Shown here: positions 42,551 to 50,950 of the stretch, piece by piece
How the letters are laid out: the number at the start of each line of letters is the position of its first letter
Position numbering within the stretch: position 1 is the first letter of the stretch
Source of the DNA: DATBGE01 sp036558125
GTDB taxonomy: Bacteria > Gemmatimonadota > Gemmatimonadetes > Gemmatimonadales > GWC2-71-9
Reading direction: 5' to 3'
DNA length: 64,000 bases
Assembly (NCBI GenBank): GCA_036558125.1
Contig: DATBGE010000108.1
Coordinates: 1 to 64,000, forward strand
Made by a program: the position numbers and the translations under genes
The notes under the pieces: generated by a model
The model's input: the letters and a program-made list of their open reading frames with translations, nothing else
Told to the model about the DNA's origin: nothing
Database searches by the model: none

Positions 42551-43507
42551 ATGGCTGAAGCCGTCGTTACAGTCGATCGGATCACCAAACGGTTCGCGGG
42601 GCACACTGCCGTGCGCGACCTGTCCTTGAGCATTCCTGCCGGCGGAATCTTCGGCCTGTTGGGTCCCAACGGGGCCGGGAAGAGTACCACCATCCGAATG
42701 ATCCTCAATATCCTGGTCCCCGATTCCGGATCTGTCCGGCTATTCGGGGATCAGGTGGCCGCGCGCGATCTCTCGGCTCGGCTCGGGTACCTGCCGGAGG
42801 AGCGGGGACTTTACCGGAAGATGCGGGTCCTCGACCAACTGGCCTTCCTGGGGGAAATCCGTGGCCTGCGGCGCCTCGACAGCGTGCGTCGCGCGCGCAC
42901 CTGGCTCGAGCGCCTGGGCTTGGGGGATTGGACCCGGAAAAAGGTCGAAGACCTGTCCAAAGGCATGCAGCAGAAAGTCCAGTTCATCGGCTCGCTGCTA
43001 CACGACCCGGAACTGGTCGTCCTCGATGAGCCGTTCAGCGGGCTCGATCCCGTCAACAGCCAGATCATGAAGGACGTGGTGGTCGAAATCGCCCGCGAGG
43101 GTCGCACCGTGCTCTTCTCCACCCACATTATGGAGCAGGCGGAACGGATGTGCGACAGGGTGGCTATCATCGCCCGGGGCGAGAAGGTTCTCGACGGAGC
43201 ACTCAGCGAGGTAAAGCACGACTTCGGCACCCGGCATGTCGCACTGGTGTTCACCAGGAACCAGGCCAGCGCCGCGAAGATCCTTCGAGATCCGACACTG
43301 GTCGCCCGGGCCGATGACTATGGCGGGTCGGCCGAGGTTGAACTCCCGAGCGACGGGAACCCCGACCGGCTACTCCGGGCCCTGGTCGAGGCGGATGTTG
43401 GGCTGAGCCGGTTCGAAATCGTCGAGCCGTCCCTGCAATCCATCTTCATTGCCAAGGTCGGGGCGGAGGCCGCTGTGGCACCGGCCCGGGAGGAAGTCCA
43501 TGCGTAA
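42551..43507 (+). CDS. ABC transporter ATP-binding protein (NatA-like)
   Basis: The ATPase subunit of an ABC-2-type exporter. The 318-aa protein has Walker A LGPNGAGKSTTIRMIL (about 36-51), signature LSKGMQQKVQFIGSLLH, Walker B LVVLDEPFSGLDPVN and switch His STHIMEQAERMC. A C-terminal regulatory extension (about 225-318), with a DUF4162-like segment, is usual in NatA/CcmA-type proteins. ATG 42551 is chosen over an upstream extension to 42413 without similarity. It overlaps the permease by 8 nt. The Na+-export function of NatAB is one possibility; the substrate is not visible from sequence. Confidence 0.9.
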   Translation: MAEAVVTVDRITKRFAGHTAVRDLSLSIPAGGIFGLLGPNGAGKSTTIRMILNILVPDSGSVRLFGDQVAARDLSARLGYLPEERGLYRKMRVLDQLAFLGEIRGLRRLDSVRRARTWLERLGLGDWTRKKVEDLSKGMQQKVQFIGSLLHDPELVVLDEPFSGLDPVNSQIMKDVVVEIAREGRTVLFSTHIMEQAERMCDRVAIIARGEKVLDGALSEVKHDFGTRHVALVFTRNQASAAKILRDPTLVARADDYGGSAEVELPSDGNPDRLLRALVEADVGLSRFEIVEPSLQSIFIAKVGAEAAVAPAREEVHA

Positions 43508-44816
43508 GTTCCTCGCCGTCGTGACCCGGGAATTCCGGGAGCGGGTGCGCACCCGGGCCTTCGTGATCAGCACCGTATTGATCCCACTCTTCTTTACGCT
43601 GATGATCGCGGGCCAGATCATCCTCTCCACCCGGGGCGCCGGGACCTGGCGGATCGCCGTCGTGGATGCGGCCCAAGGGTCGTTCGGCGCGCGGGTCGAA
43701 GCGGCGCTTCGGGAGGTCAAGGTTGGAAGCGGCGCCGTCGCTCCTCAGAAATATCAGGTGGAGCGCATCAGCATCGCACCCGGTCGAATCGATGCGGTGA
43801 AGGACTCCCTGATTCCTCTGATCGGGAAACGGGAGGAGGTCCCGGGGAAACTCGACGGGTTTCTCCTGGTGACCGAGGACGGACTCGCGTCGGGGGAGAT
43901 TCCCTACTTTGGCGGCAATGTCGGGAGTCTCAGCGAAATGGATAACCTGCAGACCTCGCTTCGTCCCGTGGTGCTCACCGAGAGACTGGTACGTGAAGGC
44001 GTCGAACCCGACGCTGTGCAGCAGGCCTCGGGCGGGGTAGAACTGGTAACCTCGAAGATTACCGACGGGAAGCTTACCGGGGAATCAGGAGAATCCTCGT
44101 TCTTTCTGGTGTATGTCATGACGTTGATGATGTACTTCGCGCTGCTGTTCTACGGTATTCAGGTCATGAGCTCGGTGCTCGAAGAAAAGACCTCGCGTAT
44201 TGTCGAGGTCCTCGCTTCGAGCGTAACCCCCTTTCAGCTGATGCTCGGCAAAGTCGTCGGGGTCGCCTCGGTTGGATTGTTCCAGCTCGGGATATGGGCC
44301 ATGGCGGGATTGTACCTGACCGCCAATGTCGCGCCAATTCTCTCTATCCTGCACATGTCGAGTGATGCGGCAAAAGGCGTACAGCTCCCCACGGTCACCT
44401 TGCCGTTGTTGCTGGTCTTTCTCCTCTTCTTCGTACTGGGCTTTTTCCTCTTCTCCTCGATGTATGCTGCCGTCGGGGCCATGTGCAACAGCCAGCAGGA
44501 TGCCAATCAGACCCAGCATCCCGTCACCATCGGGATTGTGCTCGGGCTGATGACGATGTTCCCGCTGATGAATGATCCCAATAGCTCCCTGGCTCGCACG
44601 CTCAGCCTGATACCGTTCACTGCTCCCTTTGCGACCCCAATCCGGTATTCTGTTTCGCCTTTGCCACTGCTGGAGCTCGTTCTGTCCATTCTCTCGACCA
44701 TCGCCGGTGTGCTGATCATGTGCTGGATCGCTTCCCGGATCTATCGCATCGGCATTCTGGCCTACGGTAAGCGGCCCGGACTGGCAGAGCTCTGGAGGTG
44801 GGTGAGGACGGCGTAG
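43500..44816 (+). CDS. ABC-2-type permease (NatB-like)
   Basis: The 438-aa membrane partner of the upstream ATPase. MRKFLAVVTREFRERVRTRAFVISTVLIPLFF is the usual N-terminal amphipathic and first membrane helix. A large extracytoplasmic domain follows (about 45-200), then a cluster of five or six helices: YVMTLMMYFALLFYGIQVM, LFQLGIWAMAGLYL, PLLLVFLLFFVLGFFLFSS, and the C-terminal LELVLSILSTIAGVLIMCWIAS. VLEEKTSRIVEVLASSVTPFQLMLGK is the coupling-loop signature of NatB-type permeases. ATG 43500 overlaps the ATPase gene by 8 nt. It is followed by an octamer repeat and hairpin. Confidence 0.9.
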   Translation: MRKFLAVVTREFRERVRTRAFVISTVLIPLFFTLMIAGQIILSTRGAGTWRIAVVDAAQGSFGARVEAALREVKVGSGAVAPQKYQVERISIAPGRIDAVKDSLIPLIGKREEVPGKLDGFLLVTEDGLASGEIPYFGGNVGSLSEMDNLQTSLRPVVLTERLVREGVEPDAVQQASGGVELVTSKITDGKLTGESGESSFFLVYVMTLMMYFALLFYGIQVMSSVLEEKTSRIVEVLASSVTPFQLMLGKVVGVASVGLFQLGIWAMAGLYLTANVAPILSILHMSSDAAKGVQLPTVTLPLLLVFLLFFVLGFFLFSSMYAAVGAMCNSQQDANQTQHPVTIGIVLGLMTMFPLMNDPNSSLARTLSLIPFTAPFATPIRYSVSPLPLLELVLSILSTIAGVLIMCWIASRIYRIGILAYGKRPGLAELWRWVRTA

Positions 44817-44820
44817 GGGC

Positions 44821-44868
44821 GGGAGAACGGGAGAACGGGTGAACGGGTGAACGGGAGAACGGGTGAGG
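44821..44868. repeat. Six tandem 8-nt units GGG(A/T)GAAC
   Basis: The units are GGGAGAAC, GGGAGAAC, GGGTGAAC, GGGTGAAC, GGGAGAAC and a final GGGTGAGG. They lie between the ABC permease stop and mnmG. The units differ only at the fourth base, apart from the decayed last copy. No gene is seen here. Confidence 0.85.
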
Positions 44869-44890
44869 GGGCGACCAGAACGGTCGCCCC
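44868..44890 (+). terminator. GC-rich hairpin after the octamer repeat
   Basis: GGGGCGACC (44868-44876) pairs with GGTCGCCCC (44882-44890), a 9-bp perfect stem with a 5-nt loop. TACTATTTT follows. It could terminate the ABC transporter transcript just ahead of mnmG (16 nt upstream of its ATG). Confidence 0.6.
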
Positions 44891-44906
44891 TACTATTTTG
44901 GGGCCC

Positions 44907-46784
44907 ATGGAGCACTTCGATGTGATCGTGATCGGCGGCGGGCACGCCGGTGCCGAGGCGGCTAACGCCGCGGCTCGCCGCGGAGCGCGAACCCTGCTGT
45001 TGACCCAGAGTCTCGAGAGCATCGGTCAGATGTCCTGCAATCCGGCTATCGGGGGGATTGCGAAGGGCACCCTCGTCCGCGAGGTGGATGCGCTGGGGGG
45101 GATTATGGGGCGGGCGACCGACCTCGCCGCGATTCAGTATCGAATGCTGAACCGGTCGAAGGGACCTGCGGTGTGGTCTCCCAGGGCGCAGTGCGATCGT
45201 GGTCTCTATCGCCGTGCAGTGCGATCTCTGCTGGAGGCTCAGCCGAATCTCGAATTTCTTCAGGGCACTGTCGCGGACCTAAAGGTTCAGCGCGGAAGGG
45301 TTAGCGGGGTGGTCACCCGAGAGGGCCGGCTCCTCGAGGCGCAGTGCGTGATCCTCACCGCCGGGACCTTCCTGCGAGGCAGGATCCACCTCGGCTTGGA
45401 CACACAGATTCCAGCTGGCCGCGCGGGAGACGCGCCGGCGGTGGAGATTGCAGAAGCGCTTGCGAGAGAAGGACTTACAATAGAACGCTTCAAGACTGGG
45501 ACCCCTCCGCGGATTGATGGACGGAGCCTCGACCTTGGTCGCTTTCAGCGGCAGGACGGGGAGACCGAGCCCTACTGGTTCTCCTTCTTCGATCACCCGG
45601 GACGACTGCCCCAGCTCCCGTGTTATCTCGCGTGGGCAGGACCGGAACTCAAGCGCATTATCCAGGAGCACCTGCTCCAGTCGGCCCTATATGGCGGTGC
45701 CATCAGTGGGAGAGGCCCGCGCTACTGCCCATCGATCGAAGACAAGATCGTCAAGTTCCCCGATGCGGAGCGGCACCAGGTATTCCTCGAGCCAGAGGGA
45801 CTGGAGACCTCGGAGCTATACGTGAACGGTCTCTCGACCTCGCTGCCTCCGCCGGTTCAAGAGAAGTTTCTGCGCTCGATCCCCGGACTCGAAGGGGTGC
45901 GCATGACCCGTCCCGGGTATGCGATCGAGTACGACTATTTCCCACCGACGCAACTCGACCCGACTCTCGAGGTGCGAGGGATCGGCGGACTCTTCTTCGC
46001 TGGGCAGATCAACGGAACAACCGGCTACGAGGAGGCTGCCGCGCAGGGGATTGTCGCCGGAATCAATGCCGCCGGGACAGCGTTGGGGCTGGACTCCGTT
46101 ATTCTGCGGCGTGACCAGGCCATGATCGGTGTCCTGATTGACGATCTGGTGAGCCGTGGGGTGGACGAACCCTACCGGATGTTCACCTCACGAGCGGAGT
46201 TTCGACTACTCCTACGCCAGGATAACGCCCTCAGGAGGCTATCCGAGCTCGGCAGAGGCTTGGGGCTCCTGACGGACGACGAGACGAAGGAGGCCACGAC
46301 TCTTCTTGAGGAACAGGAGAAAGCCCTCGCCTTTGCGATGGAAACGGCGCTTGCTCCACAGGCCGTTAACGATCTGCTGGCGGTGAATCAGTCGGCGCCC
46401 ATTGAGGAGCCGGTGCGGCTGGCGACCTTGATCCGCCGCCCTGGTATTCATTACAGGGACCTTCTGAGGGGGGAGGTCGGGCTGGATTTCTCCGATTCTG
46501 CGCTCGAGTGGGCGGAGATCGAGTTGAAATACTCGGGTTATCTGGAGAGGGAGAGGGCCGGAGCGGTACGACTCGACCGTATGGAAGCGGTGGAGCTACC
46601 GTCCGACGCCCCGTACCGGAGCTTCAAGTCGCTTTCTTACGAATCCCGGGAAAAACTCAGCACTATCCGGCCGGGGACGCTGGCGCAGGCGGGCAGGATC
46701 CCTGGCGTCTCGCCGAGCGATCTCCAGAACCTGCTCATCGAACTCGCCAAGTGGCGCCGCAGCTCCGACCCCTGTTTCACGTGA
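44907..46784 (+). CDS. mnmG: tRNA uridine 5-carboxymethylaminomethyl modification enzyme MnmG
   Basis: MnmG is the FAD/NADH-binding partner of MnmE in wobble-uridine modification. The 625-aa protein starts MEHFDVIVIGGGHAGAEAA (Rossmann GxGxxG), with GQMSCNPAIGGIAKGTLVREVDALGG near 40-66 and the folate/FAD-binding segment GTPPRIDGRSLDLGRFQRQDG near 205. GLFFAGQINGTTGYEEAAAQG near 360 and the C-terminal SYESREKLSTIRPGTLAQAGRIPGVSP complete the picture. The earlier in-frame start 44847 lies within the repeat and is rejected. The TGA stop is embedded in a parS site. Normally this gene sits near mnmE and rnpA; here it is with parAB only. Confidence 0.97.
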   Translation: MEHFDVIVIGGGHAGAEAANAAARRGARTLLLTQSLESIGQMSCNPAIGGIAKGTLVREVDALGGIMGRATDLAAIQYRMLNRSKGPAVWSPRAQCDRGLYRRAVRSLLEAQPNLEFLQGTVADLKVQRGRVSGVVTREGRLLEAQCVILTAGTFLRGRIHLGLDTQIPAGRAGDAPAVEIAEALAREGLTIERFKTGTPPRIDGRSLDLGRFQRQDGETEPYWFSFFDHPGRLPQLPCYLAWAGPELKRIIQEHLLQSALYGGAISGRGPRYCPSIEDKIVKFPDAERHQVFLEPEGLETSELYVNGLSTSLPPPVQEKFLRSIPGLEGVRMTRPGYAIEYDYFPPTQLDPTLEVRGIGGLFFAGQINGTTGYEEAAAQGIVAGINAAGTALGLDSVILRRDQAMIGVLIDDLVSRGVDEPYRMFTSRAEFRLLLRQDNALRRLSELGRGLGLLTDDETKEATTLLEEQEKALAFAMETALAPQAVNDLLAVNQSAPIEEPVRLATLIRRPGIHYRDLLRGEVGLDFSDSALEWAEIELKYSGYLERERAGAVRLDRMEAVELPSDAPYRSFKSLSYESREKLSTIRPGTLAQAGRIPGVSPSDLQNLLIELAKWRRSSDPCFT

Positions 46785-46788
46785 AACT
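46773..46788. promoter_or_regulatory. parS: parS site 1, overlapping the mnmG stop
   Basis: TGTTTCACGTGAAACT matches the consensus parS TGTTTCACGTGAAACA at 15 of 16 positions. The mnmG stop codon TGA (46782-46784) lies inside it. ParB should nucleate here. Confidence 0.95.
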
Positions 46789-46844
46789 CCCGCCCGATTA
46801 GGCGGAAAGCTCTAAGCCCAGCTCAAAACCGGCCCCAGTCTACC

Positions 46845-46860
46845 CGTTTCACGTGAAACG
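46845..46860. promoter_or_regulatory. parS: parS site 2 upstream of parA
   Basis: CGTTTCACGTGAAACG is a perfect 16-bp palindrome with the full GTTTCACGTGAAAC core. It is 72 nt from the first site and 114 nt upstream of the parA start. Confidence 0.95.
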
Positions 46861-46872
46861 GAGCCCATTCCA

Positions 46873-46950
46873 TTGCTGTTAGGGCATTTGGATCTATATT
46901 CTAACTGCCGCCGCAGTATTGTATTTCCGACAGATAAATGTAACTATCTG
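46873..46950 (+). promoter_or_regulatory. Putative parA promoter region
   Basis: TTGCTG (46873-46878), 16 nt and TATATT (46895-46900) form a candidate promoter just after parS site 2. Downstream, CAGATA (46931-46936) and TATCTG (46945-46950) form an inverted repeat in the leader that could be an operator. This is weak motif evidence only. Confidence 0.35.
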
Positions 46951-46973
46951 CAATCAAATCACTTACGAGATAA

Positions 46974-47786
46974 ATGGCAAGACTCATCGCGATCGCCAAC
47001 CAGAAAGGCGGGGTGGGGAAGACGACCACCGCGGTGAATCTCGCTGCGTCCCTCGCCATCGCAGAGCGGAAGACTCTGCTCGTGGATGCCGATCCCCAGG
47101 GTAACGCGACGAGCGGGATGGGGATTCGCCGGGAAACCATTCGGTACGCCCTCTACGACGCCATCGTCGAGGGACGGCCGGCCGGAGACATCATCATCAA
47201 TGATCCCGCGCTACCCTACCTGGACATTCTGCCGGCGACACAGGATCTCGTCGGTGCCGAACTCGAGTTGGTGGATCGCCGGGAGCGCGAAACAGTCCTT
47301 CGCCGGGCACTCGCGCCGATCAAGGGCTCGTACGAATTCATTTTGATCGACTGCCCGCCTTCGTTGGGACTCATCACCCTCAACGTGCTGACCGCCGCCG
47401 ACGGAGTCATCATCCCGATTCAGTGTGAGTACTACGCGCTGGAGGGAATCTCGCAGTTGCTCAACACCATCAACCTGGTGCAACAGAATTTCAATCCCAC
47501 TCTCGCGATCGATGGTGTGCTGCTCACGATGTACGATTCTCGAATCAATCTCTGCCGCCAGGTGGCGGCCGATGCGAAGGAATACTTCGGCGCCAAGATG
47601 TTCCCGACGGTCATCCCTCGTAACGTGCGACTGGCCGAGGCGCCGAGTTTCGGCAAACCGATCCTCATGTACGACATCCAATCGGTCGGCGCGAAGAGCT
47701 ACCTCGCGACTGCGCAGGAACTGGTCCGCCGCACCGAAGCATTGTCACCGACGGAGAGTCCTGCACTGCGTGAGGTGAGCGAATGA
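46974..47786 (+). CDS. parA: Chromosome partitioning ATPase ParA (Soj)
   Basis: ParA is the deviant Walker ATPase that, with ParB-parS, moves chromosome origins apart. The 270-aa protein has the KGGVGKTTTAVNLAASLA deviant Walker A (about 12-29), LLVDADPQGNATSGMGI, Walker B FILIDCPPSLGLITLN and the C-terminal PRNVRLAEAPSFGKPILMYD, all typical for chromosomal Soj-type ParA. It is short at the N-terminus, with no separate DNA-binding domain, so it is the type Ib/chromosomal form. Two parS sites lie directly upstream. Its stop overlaps parB (ATGA). Confidence 0.97.
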   Translation: MARLIAIANQKGGVGKTTTAVNLAASLAIAERKTLLVDADPQGNATSGMGIRRETIRYALYDAIVEGRPAGDIIINDPALPYLDILPATQDLVGAELELVDRRERETVLRRALAPIKGSYEFILIDCPPSLGLITLNVLTAADGVIIPIQCEYYALEGISQLLNTINLVQQNFNPTLAIDGVLLTMYDSRINLCRQVAADAKEYFGAKMFPTVIPRNVRLAEAPSFGKPILMYDIQSVGAKSYLATAQELVRRTEALSPTESPALREVSE

Positions 47787-48658
47787 GCGAGACGAAGCGA
47801 CTCGGCCGGGGGCTGGAAGCCCTGTTAGGACCGGTTGCTCGGCATCAGGCCGAGCCAGAGGGCGCGATGCAGGAACTGCCGGTCGATGCGATACGGCCCA
47901 ATCCATATCAGCCGCGCATCAAGGTGGACGAGGCGGCGCTGCAGGAACTAGTCACGTCGATCCAGGCCTCGGGCCTCCTGCAGCCGGTGGTCGTACGGGC
48001 ACATGCCGACGGGTATCAGCTCATTGCGGGAGAGCGTCGCTGGCGGGCGGTCCAACGGCTGGGCTGGCGGCGAATTCCCGCCGTGATCAGGGAAGCAGAT
48101 GATCGCACACTTCTTACGCTTGCACTGGTCGAGAATCTGCAGCGCGACAATCTCTCTCCCGTCGAGACCGCCAGGAGTTACCAGCGTCTGATCGACGAAT
48201 TCCAGGCTTCTCCAGCTGAAGTCGGAGAACTCGTAGGGAAAGACCGCTCCACCGTCGCCAACGCGCTCCGTCTGCTGCGGCTGCCGTCCGAGGTGCGGGA
48301 GATGCTCGAAGACGGAAGGCTCTCGGAAGGCCACGCGAGGGCATTGCTCGGGGTGAGCGATACCACACACATGAGTCGCCTCGCGAAGGATGCTGCCGCG
48401 AATGGCTGGACGGTGCGCGACACCGAAAGCCGGGTGCGCGAGGGACGGACTCCCCGAAATTCTCGCCGGCCCACCGGACCTCAAGAGGCCTCGGCCGAGC
48501 ATCGCCGGGTGGAAGATGCGTTGCGGAAACGACTCGGAACCGATGTTCGGGTGACCGCCCGGCGCAAAGGGAGAGGTCTCATCGCGCTCAGCTATTACTC
48601 GAACGACGATCTCGCCCGTCTGCTCGAACTGCTGCTGGGAAGACCCTTCGAGGGCTGA
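47783..48658 (+). CDS. parB: Chromosome partitioning protein ParB (Spo0J)
   Basis: ParB is the CTPase clamp that loads at parS and spreads along DNA. The 291-aa protein starts KRLGRGLEALLG, the ParA-stimulating basic N-terminus. It has the CTP-binding N-domain with IRPNPYQPR (box I region), VVRAHADGYQLIAGERRWRAVQ (GERRxRA arginine patch) and ALVENLQRDNLSPVETA. A helix-turn-helix follows (VGELVGKDRSTVANALRLLRLP, about 145-165), and the C-terminal dimerisation region comes after the GRTPRNSRRPTGP linker. ATG 47783 overlaps the parA stop. The next gene starts at the base after its stop. Confidence 0.97.
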   Translation: MSETKRLGRGLEALLGPVARHQAEPEGAMQELPVDAIRPNPYQPRIKVDEAALQELVTSIQASGLLQPVVVRAHADGYQLIAGERRWRAVQRLGWRRIPAVIREADDRTLLTLALVENLQRDNLSPVETARSYQRLIDEFQASPAEVGELVGKDRSTVANALRLLRLPSEVREMLEDGRLSEGHARALLGVSDTTHMSRLAKDAAANGWTVRDTESRVREGRTPRNSRRPTGPQEASAEHRRVEDALRKRLGTDVRVTARRKGRGLIALSYYSNDDLARLLELLLGRPFEG

Positions 48659-49450
48659 GTGCCTGCGCGCCGTTCTCTGACGATCATCCTCCAACCGGAC
48701 GGCGCGCTCACCTCACGCACGATCCGGATTCCTCTCTGGGCCCTTCGCGCGCTCGCCATCGCCTGTGCAGTGGTCGGTACCGGCGTGATTCTCGCCGCGG
48801 CGTTCTATCTTCCCATCTTCCGCGCGGCCGCCAGGGTTCCCGGTCTGGAGAATGAGGTAGCCCGGCTGGAGACCGAGAACGGAAGGATCCGGGAGCTGGT
48901 CGCCGCTCTCGATTCGGCGGAGCAGCGGTACTCCAAGATCCGTCAGATGCTGGGTGCCGACATCGTGCCCGACCCGGTTTCTCTATCGACGCCACTCCCG
49001 GTAGCGCCGGCTGTACGGGCCAGAATCCCGGAAACGCCAGTACGCTTCGAGACCGGAAGCAGCATCCCACGGCACTGGCCTCTCGATGATCCGGGATACG
49101 TTACTCGGGGGCAGGTCGGCACAGGTACCGTCGACGAGGCGCATCCCGGCCTTGACATTGCAGTACCGATGGGGACCATGGTGCGTGCGTCAGGCGGCGG
49201 GACCGTGCTGCGCACTGGGACGGATGCGGAGTACGGGACTTTCGTCCTCCTGCAACACCCCGAGGGGTACCAGTCCATGTACGGGCACCTGGACCGTGCT
49301 ACGGTGCAAGCTGGACGGCCGGTGAGCGCCGGCGAGGTCATAGGGCTCTCCGGCAACAGCGGACGCTCCAGCGCACCTCACCTTCATTTCGAGATACGCC
49401 TCAACGGGCAGTCGCTCGATCCAACGACTTTGGTTAAGGAGGGAAGCTGA
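48659..49450 (+). CDS. Membrane-anchored M23 (LytM-type) peptidase
   Basis: A 263-aa envelope protein. A short cytoplasmic N-terminus is followed by one membrane segment (ALRALAIACAVVGTGVILAAAFYLPIF, about 27-53) and a coiled-coil-like stretch (VPGLENEVARLETENGRIRELVAALDSAEQRYSKI). The M23 domain (about 150-255) has the zinc motifs HPGLDIAVPMG (HxxxD) and HLHFEIRLNG (HxH). The active-site His between them is in YQSMYGHLDR, so the enzyme looks catalytic and should cut peptidoglycan cross-links. Its start is GTG 48659, at the base after the parB stop, and its stop overlaps the bactofilin ATG (TGATG). This links it tightly with parAB and bactofilin. Confidence 0.92.
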   Translation: MPARRSLTIILQPDGALTSRTIRIPLWALRALAIACAVVGTGVILAAAFYLPIFRAAARVPGLENEVARLETENGRIRELVAALDSAEQRYSKIRQMLGADIVPDPVSLSTPLPVAPAVRARIPETPVRFETGSSIPRHWPLDDPGYVTRGQVGTGTVDEAHPGLDIAVPMGTMVRASGGGTVLRTGTDAEYGTFVLLQHPEGYQSMYGHLDRATVQAGRPVSAGEVIGLSGNSGRSSAPHLHFEIRLNGQSLDPTTLVKEGS

Positions 49451-49908
49451 TGGCCATTTTCTCGGGGTCCTCGAGGCACGCATCCGACTCTACGGGCCGC
49501 CGTTACGAGAATGCCGGCCTGACGATCATTGCTGCGGGCACCCTGGTAGTGGGTGACGTGGCAAGTGAGGGAGTGGTCAAGGTCGAGGGCGAGGTACGGG
49601 GCTCGGTTCGGGCCGCCGGACAGATCCTCATTGCGAAGGGTGGGGTCATCCACGGAGATGCCCTGACCCGCGAAGCTGTAATCGGGGGCGAAATCGAAGG
49701 TGCTGTACGGGCCGAAGAGCGAGTCGAAATCCAGAGCGGTGCAGTCGTGAACGGTGACATCATGACCCAGCGGATCCTGATCGCGGAGGGCGGCAAGGTG
49801 AACGGTCAGCTTTCGATGGCGGCCACTGATGTCCTGATGACGGATATCGGTCACGCTGGCGGTAGTGAAGCCGATAGAGCTCTCTCCAGTGATTCCCACA
49901 ATCGTTGA
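49450..49908 (+). CDS. Bactofilin
   Basis: A 152-aa cytoskeletal protein that polymerises without nucleotide into membrane-associated filaments. Residues 22-125 form the bactofilin beta-helix of short repeating strands (LTIIAAGTLVVGDVASEGVVKVEGEVRGSVRAAG, then GVIHGDALTREAVIGGEIEGAV and GAVVNGDIMTQRILIAEGGKVNG). N- and C-terminal tails are short and disordered. ATG 49450 overlaps the peptidase stop as TGATG. M23 peptidases are known bactofilin partners in cell-shape control (for example in Helicobacter and Caulobacter), and bactofilins scaffold ParABC in Myxococcus. Both relationships are present here in one operon. Confidence 0.93.
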   Translation: MAIFSGSSRHASDSTGRRYENAGLTIIAAGTLVVGDVASEGVVKVEGEVRGSVRAAGQILIAKGGVIHGDALTREAVIGGEIEGAVRAEERVEIQSGAVVNGDIMTQRILIAEGGKVNGQLSMAATDVLMTDIGHAGGSEADRALSSDSHNR

Positions 49909-49954
49909 TAAGTCCCTACTTTGTGTGGAAATCATTCCTGTTTCTTACTTTAGA

Positions 49955-50950
49955 GTGACACCTCGGACAAGACCCAGTAGTATCACTGCTGCGATTGTGT
50001 CGCTATTGTGGCTCGGCACCAGCATTTTTGGGGTAGGGTGTGCCGGGCCCAAGTCTGCCGGAGAATTTCGGGTTGGCTTGGTCACTCCTGGCTCCATTGA
50101 TGACGCCGCCTGGAATTCCGGAGCCTACCGCGGCCTTCAGCAGATCCGCGATTCCCTCCACGTTCAAATCAGCCAAGTCGAAGCGAGAACCCCCTCCGAA
50201 CAGGAGGAGGCGCTCCGCACCTATGCCGCCCAAGGGTTCAGCCTGGTCTTCGCGCACGGCTTCGAGTTCCAGGGCCTGGCTGAGCGGGTTTCGGCCCGAT
50301 ATCCCGAGACTGTCTTCATCGTGACCTCGGGCGAGCGGGTAAGCGGGAATGTTTCACCGCTCATTTTCCGGCTCTACGAGGCGAGCTACCTGGCGGGGAT
50401 TGTGGCCGGTGGGATGACCAAGACCGGAAGCATCGGCTTTGTCGGCGGGATTGAGCTTCCCCCAATCAAGGAAGCGGAAAACGCCTGGGTTGCCGGCGCC
50501 AAGTCGATCAAGCCATCGGTGGTGAGCCGTTCCGCCTACCTCAACACCTTTGATGATGTTGCTGCGGGTCGTGAGGCGGCTATTGCCCTGATTCATGCCG
50601 GCGCCGACATGTTCCATCACAACGCCGACGCCGCGGCACTCGGGGTATTTCAGGCGGTGAAGGAATCACCGAACGCCTTCATCTTCGGCGCGAATGAGGA
50701 TCAGCACGCCCTTGCTCCCGAGCGAGTCCTGGGATCCGCGGTCATCGACCTGCCCAGGGCGTTCCTGACCGTCGCCCGTGAAGTACACGGCGGGACCTTT
50801 AAGCCAAGAGTCGAGTCGTTCGGGCTCAAGAGTGGGGTGATCCGGTATGAACCCAACCCCGCACTTGAGGGAACGGTTCCTGCCGCCGTCACGCAGCGGC
50901 TCAGGGCGGCCACCGACTCCATCATCGCGCGGGATTCGGTCGCGCCGTGA
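49955..50950 (+). CDS. BMP-family (PnrA-like) substrate-binding lipoprotein
   Basis: The extracytoplasmic binding protein of a nucleoside-type ABC importer. From GTG 49955 the product is 331 aa with a lipoprotein signal (ITAAIVSLLWLGTSIFGVGCAGP, lipobox GVGC). The BMP/Med fold follows: FRVGLVTPGSIDDAAWNSGAYRGL, VFAHGFEFQGLAERVSARYPET, YEASYLAGIVAGGMTKTGSIGFVGGIELPPI and GADMFHHNADAAALGVFQAV. The start is inferred from the signal peptide; the frame is open back to 49865 inside bactofilin. It is separated from its ATPase and permeases (51722-55112) only by a Nif3 gene, so the five genes form one unit. Confidence 0.88.
   Translation: MTPRTRPSSITAAIVSLLWLGTSIFGVGCAGPKSAGEFRVGLVTPGSIDDAAWNSGAYRGLQQIRDSLHVQISQVEARTPSEQEEALRTYAAQGFSLVFAHGFEFQGLAERVSARYPETVFIVTSGERVSGNVSPLIFRLYEASYLAGIVAGGMTKTGSIGFVGGIELPPIKEAENAWVAGAKSIKPSVVSRSAYLNTFDDVAAGREAAIALIHAGADMFHHNADAAALGVFQAVKESPNAFIFGANEDQHALAPERVLGSAVIDLPRAFLTVAREVHGGTFKPRVESFGLKSGVIRYEPNPALEGTVPAAVTQRLRAATDSIIARDSVAP

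Noticed and set aside
44821..44868. Possible CRISPR or VNTR array
   Set aside because: Units are 8 nt with no spacers. It is a tandem repeat, not CRISPR. No CRISPR array was seen anywhere in the window.
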